Positions 34,085 through 42,584 of a DNA stretch of 64,000 bases are shown here, one piece after another (the first letter of the stretch is position 1; each line of letters starts with the position of its first letter). The position numbers were made by a program, and so were the translations under genes. Origin of the DNA: Casp-actino8 sp001510335 (GTDB taxonomy: Bacteria; Actinomycetota; Acidimicrobiia; Acidimicrobiales; Ilumatobacteraceae). Where the stretch lies: positions 124,001 through 188,000 of the forward strand of contig JAQCEM010000001.1 in assembly GCA_027729635.1 (NCBI GenBank), in the 5' to 3' direction. Below the pieces are notes generated by a model, which made no database searches, had not been told where the DNA came from, and was given only the letters and a program-made list of their open reading frames with translations.

Positions 34085-34984
34085 ATGTCTGAATCACTCA
34101 TTCGCTTTGATAAAAAGGTCGCCATCGTCACCGGAGCGGGCCGTGGGCTCGGACGAGAACACGCCCTCTTCCTTGCATCACGAGGTGCCAAGGTCGTCGT
34201 CAACGATGTTTCTTCTGAACATGCGCAAGCAACCGCCAACGACATTCTTCACGCAGGTGGCATAGCCATCGCCAACACGAATTCTGTTGCCGACCCCGCG
34301 GCAGCACAAGACATCGTGCAGTCAGCGCTCAACGAATTTGGCGCGCTGCATATCGTTCTCAACAACGCAGGTCGTGGTGGGCCGACGGGCACCATTGAAC
34401 AAACGACCGACCACCAAGTAGCGACAATTATCTCGACACACCTTGTCGGTTCGTACAACATGTCTCGGGCTGCGTGGTTCCATTTTCGCCAGCAGCAGTT
34501 CGGTCGAATTCTGCTGACCTCCTCGAGTGCCGCCGTCGGTTCGCTCGGCATGCCGGCTTACTCAATGGCCAAGGCTGGCTTGATCGGCTTAGCCAGGTCG
34601 CTCGCACTCGAAGGCGCCCCAGTCGGGATCAAGATCAATGTGCTCATGCCCATTGGTTACACCCGATCGGCCGCCCTCAACCCCAATGAGGACACGCGCA
34701 AGTGGATGGAGGACAACTTCGCCCCCCAGATGTGCTCACCCGCCGCGGCCTGGCTCGTCCATGACGATGTCCCGTGTTCGGGCCAAATATTCACGACCGG
34801 AGCCGGACGAACCGCCCTCATTTCAACGACCGGCGTCCCCGGGTGGTCAGGTGGACCAGACGCGACCATCGAGGGTCTGCGAGACCATTGGCCCGACGTC
34901 GTCAACTCCCACGGGGCAATCCCCATGACCTACAGCCGAGATGACCTCAAGTTCTACACCGGCCCAGCCACGTGGCGCGATTAG
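34085..34984 (+). CDS. SDR oxidoreductase, 17-beta-HSD-like with C-terminal extension
   Basis: A 299-residue SDR of the group that includes the dehydrogenase part of multifunctional peroxisomal enzymes and mycobacterial steroid SDRs. It has TGAGRGLGREHALFLASRGAKVVVNDV, NNAG, LTSSSAAVGS, and YSMAKAG. After the Rossmann core there is a C-terminal extension (about residues 240-299, ending YTGPATWRD) in place of the usual short tail. No Shine-Dalgarno; leaderless. Probable role: 3-hydroxyacyl-CoA or hydroxysteroid oxidation. Confidence 0.87.
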   Translation: MSESLIRFDKKVAIVTGAGRGLGREHALFLASRGAKVVVNDVSSEHAQATANDILHAGGIAIANTNSVADPAAAQDIVQSALNEFGALHIVLNNAGRGGPTGTIEQTTDHQVATIISTHLVGSYNMSRAAWFHFRQQQFGRILLTSSSAAVGSLGMPAYSMAKAGLIGLARSLALEGAPVGIKINVLMPIGYTRSAALNPNEDTRKWMEDNFAPQMCSPAAAWLVHDDVPCSGQIFTTGAGRTALISTTGVPGWSGGPDATIEGLRDHWPDVVNSHGAIPMTYSRDDLKFYTGPATWRD

Positions 34985-35033
34985 GGCACAAATGCTGCCC
35001 GTGTCTTGAGCGCGGTTAGGTGCGATTGGGTCG

Positions 35034-35056
35034 GTTTCTGACAGACTGTCAGAAAC
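35034..35056. promoter_or_regulatory. Operator site 8 of the TCTGAC-N5-GTCAGA regulon
   Basis: A perfect GTTTCTGAC-N5-GTCAGAAAC palindrome, extended by one more G/C pair on each side, 48 bp before the acyl-CoA dehydrogenase that heads the sterol side-chain operon. Confidence 0.8.
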
Positions 35057-35104
35057 CAGCAGACGCTTGTCGCCTGCCTCTTTTCCACAGGGATCATCGC
35101 TTTC

Positions 35105-36319
35105 ATGCATATTGGGGACACTCCAGAAGAAGCCGCCTTTCGAGCCGAGGCTCGCACGTGGCTTGAGGCTCATGCTCACCGACGCGATTCACACGTTGGC
35201 AAGTCGGCCGACCACACCCGCGACCTAGCCGGACACATGCAGGCTTGCCGTGATTGGCAGCGCGTGTTGTACGACAACAACTGGGCTGGCATTACCTGGC
35301 CCAAGCAATACGGCGGACGTGGCGCAAGTGCCATTCAGTCAGCCATCTTCGCCGAAGAGATGTCGCAGTTTGACGTTGCGACCGGTGCCTTCGCAGTGTC
35401 GATCGGCATGGTTGGACCAACACTCATCACCCACGGAACACCCGAACAACAACAACATCACCTCGCTCCCATCTTGAAGGGCGAAGAAGTCTGGTGCCAA
35501 CTCTTCAGCGAACCTGGTTCGGGCAGCGATTTGGCTTCACTCGGCACTCGCGCCGTGCGCGATGGCGACGACTGGATCGTCAATGGTCAAAAAGTTTGGA
35601 CCAGCTTTGGGCAGTTTGCCGATTACGCAATTTTGCTCGCACGTACCGACGTTGATCTTCCAAAACATGCTGGCATCACCTACTTCATCTTGGACATGAA
35701 GAGTCCAGGCATTGATGTTCGTCCCATCACCCAGATCACCGGTGTGCAGCACTTCAATGAAACCTTTCTCACTGACGTACGTATTCCACATACGAACATC
35801 ATCGGCGAAATCAATGCTGGCTGGAAGGGTGCTCAGACCACGTTGATGAACGAACGCAGTCACATTGGTTCAGGTGGAACTTGGTCAGTTGACCAATTGA
35901 TTCAACTTGCTCAGCAACGCGGACTATCAAGCGATCTGAACGTTCGCCAAGGACTTGCTCAAGCGCATACTCGCGCTGAAACTCTTCGCTACATGGGTTT
36001 CCGCATGCGCACAGCAATGAGTCAAATGCGCATGCCTGGGCCCGAAGCACTCACGCTCAAATTGGCCTACGCCAACCATTGGATTCTCACCGCTGAATTA
36101 GCAACCGAAATTCTTGGGGCTGGCGCAATGCTCTGGGCCGATGACGCTCCCGAAGACAATCAATGGGGTCAGCACTTGCTGGGTCAATTTGCTATTCGAA
36201 TTGGTGGCGGCACCGACGAAATTCAGCACAACATCATTGCCGAGCGTGGACTCGGTTTGCCTCGCGAACCTCAACTTGACAAAGACACGCCGTGGCGTGT
36301 GTCAAACAAAGTTGGATGA
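35105..36319 (+). CDS. Acyl-CoA dehydrogenase, first gene of the side-chain operon
   Basis: A 404-residue FAD acyl-CoA dehydrogenase. It begins MHIGDTPEEAAFRAEARTWLEAH, has CQLFSEPGSGSDLASLGTRAV in the middle domain, IVNGQKVWTS, and GGGTDEIQHNIIAERGLGLP at the C terminus. It is less like mycobacterial ChsE2 than the protein at 42585-43769 and reads as a general long-chain or side-chain dehydrogenase. No good Shine-Dalgarno is near the ATG. Operator 8 precedes it. It probably introduces the first double bond of one side-chain cycle. Confidence 0.9.
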   Translation: MHIGDTPEEAAFRAEARTWLEAHAHRRDSHVGKSADHTRDLAGHMQACRDWQRVLYDNNWAGITWPKQYGGRGASAIQSAIFAEEMSQFDVATGAFAVSIGMVGPTLITHGTPEQQQHHLAPILKGEEVWCQLFSEPGSGSDLASLGTRAVRDGDDWIVNGQKVWTSFGQFADYAILLARTDVDLPKHAGITYFILDMKSPGIDVRPITQITGVQHFNETFLTDVRIPHTNIIGEINAGWKGAQTTLMNERSHIGSGGTWSVDQLIQLAQQRGLSSDLNVRQGLAQAHTRAETLRYMGFRMRTAMSQMRMPGPEALTLKLAYANHWILTAELATEILGAGAMLWADDAPEDNQWGQHLLGQFAIRIGGGTDEIQHNIIAERGLGLPREPQLDKDTPWRVSNKVG

Positions 36320-36343
36320 AAGAGAATCAAAAAGAGAATCAAT

Positions 36344-37378
36344 ATGAGCAACACAACTTCTGACATCATCGTTGACGCAACGCCCGAAGCGAAGGCTGCA
36401 TTCTTTAGCGAACTGCAAACTTATGTGGGTCTTGAAATCGGCGCACCGACTCCTGCACCTGACGAAATTAATGCCCCCATGATTCGACACCTTGTCGAAG
36501 CAGTTGGCGATAAAAACCCCATATATTCAAACGCTGAACTAGCCAAGCAATCAATTCATGGCGGCATCGTTGCTCCTCCCACCATGTTGCAAGCGTGGGT
36601 CATGAACGGCATTGATGGCCCACCGCGAACTGGTGACGGGCCGTACGAAAGAATGAATCAACTGTTGTTCTCGCGGGGTTACACCAGCGTTGTTGGAACA
36701 AATAGTGAACAGACGTATGTGCGTTATCTTCACCCCGGTGATCAACTCACAATGCGCACAGTGATTGATTCAATTAGCGACGAGAAAACCACTGGCCTAG
36801 GTACTGGCCATTTCGTGAGCACTCGACAAGATTATTACGACGCGAAGAATGAACTCGTCGGATCAATGCTGTTTCGCATTTTCCGTTTCCAACCCAAAGC
36901 GAAGGCCCCAGCAGCCACGCCCAAGGCACTTCGTCCGCGCCCCGCAACAACTCATGACAACCAGTGGTACTTCGACGGCCTCAACGATGGTGTCTTGTAT
37001 TCGCAGGCGTGTGCCGAATGTGGCGAAGTGCGCTTTCCCACTGGACCGATGTGCCCCACCTGTCATTCATTGAAGTGGGACAAAGTTGAGATGCCACTAT
37101 CGGGAACCATTCATAGTTTTGTGATTGCGCATTATCCGCAAGTTCCAAGTTTTGATTACCCGCTTCCCGTGTTGCTTGTTGACATTGACCCGTCAATCTC
37201 TCATTCAGGCAAGCCTGGCAACAACAAAGTGCGCATGATCATGAACTCTGCCGACACTGACCTTGATGCTCTTGTTGTTGGTGCCCGCGTTCGTATTGAG
37301 ATCCGCGCCTCTGACCCCGATATGAAACTTCCTTTCGCCATTCTCGATTCGACTAGCAACACCGGAGCCACCTCATGA
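36344..37378 (+). CDS. chsH2: ChsH2-like MaoC-DUF35 fusion protein
   Basis: A 344-residue two-domain protein. Residues about 25-190 are a MaoC-like hot-dog domain with VEAVGDKNPIY and HGGIVAPPTMLQ. Residues about 205-344 are a DUF35 domain with a four-Cys zinc ribbon (CAECGEVRFP-GPMCPTC) and an OB fold. This is the exact plan of mycobacterial ChsH2 (Rv3542c). ChsH2 pairs with ChsH1 to hydrate the C22-C24 enoyl-CoA of the cholesterol side chain, and its DUF35 part docks to the Ltp2 aldolase (established for M. tuberculosis and Thermomonospora homologues). The stop overlaps the next gene by ATGA. Confidence 0.92.
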   Translation: MSNTTSDIIVDATPEAKAAFFSELQTYVGLEIGAPTPAPDEINAPMIRHLVEAVGDKNPIYSNAELAKQSIHGGIVAPPTMLQAWVMNGIDGPPRTGDGPYERMNQLLFSRGYTSVVGTNSEQTYVRYLHPGDQLTMRTVIDSISDEKTTGLGTGHFVSTRQDYYDAKNELVGSMLFRIFRFQPKAKAPAATPKALRPRPATTHDNQWYFDGLNDGVLYSQACAECGEVRFPTGPMCPTCHSLKWDKVEMPLSGTIHSFVIAHYPQVPSFDYPLPVLLVDIDPSISHSGKPGNNKVRMIMNSADTDLDALVVGARVRIEIRASDPDMKLPFAILDSTSNTGATS

Positions 37379-38499
37379 ATTTCGATCTGTCCGAAGAACA
37401 GCAAGTCATTAAAGATCTCGCTCTTCAAATTTTTGAAGGTCAGTCGACTGTCGAGCGAGTCAAAGTTGCCGAAAAGAGCGACGGCTTTGATCGCGATATG
37501 TGGCAGCAACTTGCCAACAGTGGAATTCAGGCCTTGTGCGTCCCCGAAGAGTTTGGTGGAAGCGGTTTCGGTGGAGTTGAACTCTCACTCGCGCTCATGG
37601 GACAAGGTCGCTACGTGGCTCCAGTGCCGTTATGGACAACGGGCGTCAGTGCACTTGCACTCACCGACTTTGGTTCACCCGACCAACAAAGAAATCTTTT
37701 GCCTGGCCTTGCTAGTGGCGAAACAATCTTTACGATCGCGCTCGCCGAATCTGGTGCCAACGATGTCATGCGTCCCACAGTGACCGCCACCGTTAGTGGT
37801 GACTCCGTGAAGTTGCAGGGCTACAAACCCGCCGTTCCGTTTGCACAGCACGCACACTTCGTCTTGGTGCCGGTCGCTTTTTCTGGCGATGCGAGCAACG
37901 ACGTCGGAGTTGTCGTTGTCGATCTTTCATCAAGCGGCGTGACGAAGACCGAAGTCAAGACAACAAACCACGAACCACAGGCCCACATCTCATTTGATTG
38001 CACAATTCCGGTTGCTGACATTCTTGGTCACGGAACAGATATCGATAATCGCGAAGCGTTACGTTCGGTTTTTGAACATTCATTAACGGCCCTTGCCGCA
38101 GTTCAAGTCGGTGTCGCCGAAGGTTCACTGGCGTATGTTTCAACGCACCTCTCGTCACGCCGTCAATTCGGAAAGCCGCTCGCCGCATTTCAGGCAACCA
38201 CCCAACGTGCAGCTGATGGATACATCACAACTGAAGCGATGCGCGTGACAGCACTGAATGCTGCCTGGCGTCTCGCCGAAGGCTTTGACGCGCGCCGCGA
38301 TGTAGCAGTCGCCGCGTATTGGGCGAACGAGGGAGCCCAGCAAGTCGTGACTGCGGCCCAACACCTTCACGGCGGAATCGGCGCAGATGTTGATTATCCC
38401 GTCCATCGCTATTTCTTATGGGGCATTCAATTGGCAAGTGTTCTTGGATCTGCGAGTTCGCACCTCGCTCGACTCGGCAATCTCATTGCCCGAACCTGA
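37375..38499 (+). CDS. chsE1: ChsE1-like acyl-CoA dehydrogenase subunit (FadE28 type)
   Basis: A 374-residue protein with the shorter, diverged acyl-CoA dehydrogenase sequence typical of FadE28: MNFDLSEEQQVIKDLA, CVPEEFGGSGFGGVELSLAL, SSRRQFGKPLAAFQATTQRAAD and HLHGGIGADVDYPVHRYF. In mycobacteria FadE28 and FadE29 form an alpha2-beta2 enzyme that dehydrogenates 3-oxo-4-pregnene-20-carboxyl-CoA. The likely partner is the FadE29-like protein at 42585-43769 on the other strand. Coupled to ChsH2 by ATGA. Confidence 0.88.
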   Translation: MNFDLSEEQQVIKDLALQIFEGQSTVERVKVAEKSDGFDRDMWQQLANSGIQALCVPEEFGGSGFGGVELSLALMGQGRYVAPVPLWTTGVSALALTDFGSPDQQRNLLPGLASGETIFTIALAESGANDVMRPTVTATVSGDSVKLQGYKPAVPFAQHAHFVLVPVAFSGDASNDVGVVVVDLSSSGVTKTEVKTTNHEPQAHISFDCTIPVADILGHGTDIDNREALRSVFEHSLTALAAVQVGVAEGSLAYVSTHLSSRRQFGKPLAAFQATTQRAADGYITTEAMRVTALNAAWRLAEGFDARRDVAVAAYWANEGAQQVVTAAQHLHGGIGADVDYPVHRYFLWGIQLASVLGSASSHLARLGNLIART

Positions 38500-38511
38500 A
38501 ACGAGTCTCAC

Positions 38512-38934
38512 ATGACCACGCTTCCCGCCACTCGATCCTTCGCTGACGTCACAGTCGGTGACGAGTTAACGCCTTTTGACCTACCGATTACTCGAACGTT
38601 GATCGTGTCAACCGCAATCGCCACTCGTGACTATCAAGTCGTACACCACGACCCATTCATTGCAGCCGAACGTGGTTCCAAAGACATCATCATGAATATC
38701 CTCACGTCAAATGCATTCGTCGGACGATTTGTCACTGACTGGACTGGACCGAACTCGTTTATTCGTTCAGTCAAAGTTCGATTGGGTGCCCCCAACTACC
38801 CCGGCGACACGATGGCGATTACCGGCTCAGTGACTGCGAAAGATGACGCCAACAAAGTCATCACTGTTGCAGTCAAAGGTTCAAACTCAATGGGCGATCA
38901 CATGAACGCAACTGTCGAGGTGGTTCTGCTATGA
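38512..38934 (+). CDS. chsH1: ChsH1-like MaoC hydratase subunit
   Basis: A 140-residue single hot-dog protein: MTTLPATRSFADVTVGDELTPFDLPITRTLIVSTAIATRDYQVVHHD (read in two parts here) carries the hydratase-type Asp/His region DYQVVHHD, and SNAFVGRFVTDWTGPN follows. Size and neighbours match ChsH1 (Rv3541c), which forms the active hydratase with ChsH2. The stop overlaps the Ltp2 start by ATGA, so hydratase and aldolase are cotranslated. Confidence 0.91.
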   Translation: MTTLPATRSFADVTVGDELTPFDLPITRTLIVSTAIATRDYQVVHHDPFIAAERGSKDIIMNILTSNAFVGRFVTDWTGPNSFIRSVKVRLGAPNYPGDTMAITGSVTAKDDANKVITVAVKGSNSMGDHMNATVEVVLL

Positions 38935-40124
38935 GCATTAATCGTCCTGGCAATCAACTCGGCGGCAAGGCATCAATCGTTGGCATCGGAGCAACCGAGT
39001 TTTCCAAAGAATCTGGCCGTAGCGAGATGAGTTTGGCGAGCGAAGCAGTCGCTGCCGCGATCGCCGATGCTGGTCTCAAGCCATCAGATATTGACGGCAT
39101 GGTGACGTATTCAACCGACAACAACCCCGATGTTGAAATAGCGCGCCATGTTGGCATCGGCAGTTTGCGTCATTTCAGCCGCGTGCACTACGGCGGTGGC
39201 GCAGCCTGTGGCACCATCGTGATGGCCGCAATGGCTGTTGCCACTGGAGTCGCCGATGCAGTTGTGTGCTACCGAGCCTTCAACGAACGCAGTGGTCGAC
39301 GATTTGGTGCCGGAGTTCAAGACCTTCCGAATGCAGCAACCGCCGAACGCGCGCAATTCTCGTGGACAACTCCTGCAGGTCAACTCACTCCCGCGAGTTG
39401 GGTGGCCATGGTTGCTCGCCGTTACATGCACATGTATGGCGCAACATCGGCTGACTTTGGTCGCGTTGCCGTCGCTGGTCGACGCCATGCCGCTACCAAC
39501 CCAGCCGCTTGGTTTTACAACGATCCCATCACGCTTGAAGATCACCAAGCCAGCCGTTGGATCGTTGACCCATTGCACTTGCTTGATTGCTGCCAAGAAA
39601 GCGACGGCGGTCAGGCACTCGTCGTGACAAGTGCCGAACGAGCTCGCGATTTACCGAACACTCCCGCCTTGATTGTCGCTGGTGCTCAAGGTGCCGGCGT
39701 CGATCAATGGACCATGACTTCGTTCTTCCGTGACGACATCGCCCAACTTCCCGAAATGAAAGTTGTTGCCGACGAATTGTGGACCTCTTCGGACCTCACC
39801 CCCGCCGACATCCAGACCGCAATCTTGTACGACCACTTCACGCCGTACGTACTCATGCAACTTGAAGAGTTTGGCTTTTGTGGCAGAGGCGAGGCCAAAG
39901 ACTTCATCAAGGATGGAGCACTCGAAATTGGCGGTCGTCTCCCCATCAACACGCATGGTGGACAGCTTGGCGAGGCGTATATCCATGGCATGAATGGCAT
40001 CGCCGAAGCCGTTCGACAAGTCCGTGGCACAAGTGTTAATCAGGTAGATAAGGTTGAAAACGTACTCGTTACTGCTGGCACGGGTGTGCCCACCAGCGGG
40101 CTAATTCTGGGGGTAAACCGATGA
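38931..40124 (+). CDS. ltp2: Ltp2-like steroid side-chain retro-aldolase (thiolase-fold lipid-transfer protein)
   Basis: A 397-residue SCP-x/thiolase-fold protein: KASIVGIGATEFSKESGRSE at the start, DIDGMVTYSTDNNP, YGGGAACGTIVMAA, RRYMHMYGATSADFG and NTHGGQLGEAYIHGMNG near the end. Homologue Ltp2 cleaves the 17-hydroxy C22 steroid CoA thioester to androstenedione and propionyl-CoA, working with the DUF35 part of ChsH2. Here the order chsH1-ltp2 with ATGA overlap is kept as in mycobacteria. This is strong evidence for complete side-chain removal down to a C19 steroid. Confidence 0.92.
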   Translation: MSINRPGNQLGGKASIVGIGATEFSKESGRSEMSLASEAVAAAIADAGLKPSDIDGMVTYSTDNNPDVEIARHVGIGSLRHFSRVHYGGGAACGTIVMAAMAVATGVADAVVCYRAFNERSGRRFGAGVQDLPNAATAERAQFSWTTPAGQLTPASWVAMVARRYMHMYGATSADFGRVAVAGRRHAATNPAAWFYNDPITLEDHQASRWIVDPLHLLDCCQESDGGQALVVTSAERARDLPNTPALIVAGAQGAGVDQWTMTSFFRDDIAQLPEMKVVADELWTSSDLTPADIQTAILYDHFTPYVLMQLEEFGFCGRGEAKDFIKDGALEIGGRLPINTHGGQLGEAYIHGMNGIAEAVRQVRGTSVNQVDKVENVLVTAGTGVPTSGLILGVNR

Positions 40125-41353
40125 GCCAAGACACCAATGCAGATTTGAGCTTCGACTCACTTGATGTCATTTCCAATGAGGTGTACCGCAACGGTCCGCC
40201 ACACGATTTACTCACTCGCCTACGCAATGAAGCTCCAATTGCGCGCCACCGCGGCATCGAGCAGGGTTACCCCGAATGGTTTTGGGCACTCACTCGTCAT
40301 GCGGACATCGTTGAAGTGAGTCGCAAGTTTCAGACCTATTCCTCGGCAGCCAAGGGCTCGTTAATGAATCAAGATCGTCCCGATCTTGAACTCGCCCGCT
40401 TGATGATTGATCTTGATCCTCCCGAACACACCCGCTTGAAGAGTTTGGTCAATCGTGGATTCACCCCTAAGGCAATGCGCATGCTTGAAGAGCACTTCCG
40501 CGAAGTGGCGATTCAACTCATTGACGAAGCCCTACAAGAGAAAACTCTTGATTTCGTCGACAAGGTGTCGGCCGAACTTCCTCTCATCGCGATTGCCGAA
40601 CTTGTCGGGATTCCAGTTGAGGACCGTCGCAAGGTTTTCCATTGGTCAAACACCATGATCGGCACCACCGACCCCGATTTCGCTGGCTCTCCAGAAGACG
40701 CCCAAATTGCGGCCGCAGAGTTGTACATGTACTCCAACGAAATTGCGGCACAACGCAAGCTTGAACCCAAAGACGACATCATCACGACCCTGATCAGCGA
40801 ACATGATGGCGACGTTCTGACCGAACACGAATTCGACCTATTCATGTTGTTGCTCGCAGTTGCTGGCAACGAGACCACCCGTAACGGAATCAGTCACGGT
40901 GTTCTCGCCATGATTGAAAACCCCGAGCAGTGGAACCTATTGAAGAACGATCCGAGTTTGGTCACAACTGCGGTTGAAGAAATTCTTCGTTGGGGAACAC
41001 CCGTCAACAACTTCCGCCGCACTGCAGTGTGCGATGTCGAATTACACGGCGTACAAATCAAAGAAGGTGAAGCAGTCGCCATGCTCTACCCGTCGGCCAA
41101 CCGTGACGATTCAGTGTTCAAGGATCCGTTCAAGTTCGATATCACGCGCAATCCAAACCCTCACGTCACATTTGGTGGCGGTGGCCCACACTTCTGCCTT
41201 GGTGCGAACTTGGCTCGCCTTGAAATGCGCATCTTGTTTGAAGAGATGGCCAAGCGCATTGATCGCATTGAACTGACCGGCGAAGTTCGCAAATTGCGTT
41301 CCAGCTTCATTCACGGAATCAAAACTCTTCCCGTACATCTTCAAGCACGCTAA
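40121..41353 (+). CDS. cyp125: CYP125-like cytochrome P450 (steroid C26/27 monooxygenase)
   Basis: A 410-residue P450. The I-helix reads LLLAVAGNETTRNGISHGV, the K-helix ExxR is in VEEILRWGTPVNNFRRTA, and the heme loop is FGGGGPHFCLG with the axial Cys at residue 359. Extended similarity to CYP125A1 is plain in LDPPEHTRLKSLVNRGFTPKAMRML, HWSNTMIGTTDPDF and FKFDITRNPNPHVTFGG. CYP125 oxidises the terminal methyl of cholesterol or cholestenone to the acid that starts side-chain beta-oxidation. ATG overlaps the ltp2 stop by ATGA. Substrate with an intact sterol side chain is therefore implied. Confidence 0.91.
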   Translation: MSQDTNADLSFDSLDVISNEVYRNGPPHDLLTRLRNEAPIARHRGIEQGYPEWFWALTRHADIVEVSRKFQTYSSAAKGSLMNQDRPDLELARLMIDLDPPEHTRLKSLVNRGFTPKAMRMLEEHFREVAIQLIDEALQEKTLDFVDKVSAELPLIAIAELVGIPVEDRRKVFHWSNTMIGTTDPDFAGSPEDAQIAAAELYMYSNEIAAQRKLEPKDDIITTLISEHDGDVLTEHEFDLFMLLLAVAGNETTRNGISHGVLAMIENPEQWNLLKNDPSLVTTAVEEILRWGTPVNNFRRTAVCDVELHGVQIKEGEAVAMLYPSANRDDSVFKDPFKFDITRNPNPHVTFGGGGPHFCLGANLARLEMRILFEEMAKRIDRIELTGEVRKLRSSFIHGIKTLPVHLQAR

Positions 41354-41389
41354 ATACCTTCATCAATTTTCGATACAAGGAGTCCCATC

Positions 41390-42577
41390 ATGGCCAATCC
41401 CGTCATCATCGAAGCTGGTCGTTCAGCAATCGGTAAGCGCAATGGCGTTTTCGCCGACCTCCACGCCGTCAAGTTGCTCGGCGCCGTACAAACCGGAGTT
41501 TTGCAGCGCGCTGGTCTTGACCCAATAACACTTGGCCAAATCGTTGGTGGTTGCGTTACCCAAGCCGGCGAACAGGCCAGCAACGTCTCGCGCACTGCGT
41601 GGCTCAATGAAGGACTCCCGTGGCAAGTTGCCGCGACAACAATTGATTGTCAGTGCGGTTCGAGCCAGCAAGCAAACCACATGATTCACAACATGATTCA
41701 TGCCGGCGTCATCGACTCTGGCATGGCTTGTGGAGTTGAGCACATGAGCAAAGTGTGGCTTGGCGCAAACGTTCCACGTCTCGGCGAAGGTGCTGATGTC
41801 ACTTTTGTCAACGGAAGTTCCAAGCCCGCCGATTTCGCCCTTGATATGCCCGATCAATTTGGTGCAGCCGAGCGCATCGCCAACCGTCGTGGAATCACCC
41901 GCGAAGAGGTCGATTACCTTGGACTCATTTCTCAACAAAAGGCCATTCGCGCAACCGAAGAAGGTCGCTTTGAGCGAGAGATCATTCCGATCGAAGTCAC
42001 CGATTTAGAGGGCAACACAACTGTTGTCACTCGCGACGGTGGACTTCGTGAAACAACCGCCGAGAAGTTGGCGAGCCTGAATCCAGTCATGCCCGGTGGC
42101 CGCCACACCGCCGGAAACAGCAGCCAAATCAGCGATGGCGCAGCCGCAGTCCTGTGGATGGACGCCGATCGTGCCAAAGGCGAAGGCCTCACGGCTCGCG
42201 CTCGCATCGTCTCACAGTGCCTCGTTGGCGCCGAGCCGTTCTACCACCTAGATGGTCCGGTTCAAGCAACCGAGAAAGTGCTCAAAGATGCTGGGATGAC
42301 GATGAAAGATATTGACATCGTTGAAATCAATGAAGCCTTCGCCAGCGTGGTGCTCAGTTGGGCTCAAGTCCACGGAGTCAGCCCTGACGATTTGATGTCG
42401 AAGGTCAATGTGAACGGTGGAGCCATCGCTCTCGGCCACCCGGTTGGTTCAACCGGCAGCCGTCTCATCACCACTGCTCTGCACGAACTTGAGCGCAGCG
42501 ACAAAGAGTTCGCTTTGATCACCATGTGTTGCGGTGGTGCCGTATCAACCGGCACCATTATTCAGCGAATTAGCTGA
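41390..42577 (+). CDS. fadA5: FadA5-like steroid side-chain thiolase
   Basis: A 395-residue thiolase with very close likeness to FadA5 of mycobacteria: PVIIEAGRSAIGKRNG, GGCVTQAGEQASNVSR, TIDCQCGSSQQANH (nucleophile Cys about residue 89), HTAGNSSQISDGAAAVLWMD, EINEAFASVVLSWA, GGAIALGHPVGSTGSRL and the second Cys in MCCGGAVSTGT. FadA5 releases acetyl-CoA from C24 3-oxo-steroid CoA. AAGGAG precedes the ATG. It is the last gene of the plus-strand operon, 7 bp from the convergent ChsE2-like gene. Confidence 0.93.
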   Translation: MANPVIIEAGRSAIGKRNGVFADLHAVKLLGAVQTGVLQRAGLDPITLGQIVGGCVTQAGEQASNVSRTAWLNEGLPWQVAATTIDCQCGSSQQANHMIHNMIHAGVIDSGMACGVEHMSKVWLGANVPRLGEGADVTFVNGSSKPADFALDMPDQFGAAERIANRRGITREEVDYLGLISQQKAIRATEEGRFEREIIPIEVTDLEGNTTVVTRDGGLRETTAEKLASLNPVMPGGRHTAGNSSQISDGAAAVLWMDADRAKGEGLTARARIVSQCLVGAEPFYHLDGPVQATEKVLKDAGMTMKDIDIVEINEAFASVVLSWAQVHGVSPDDLMSKVNVNGGAIALGHPVGSTGSRLITTALHELERSDKEFALITMCCGGAVSTGTIIQRIS

Positions 42578-42584
42578 ACAACAT

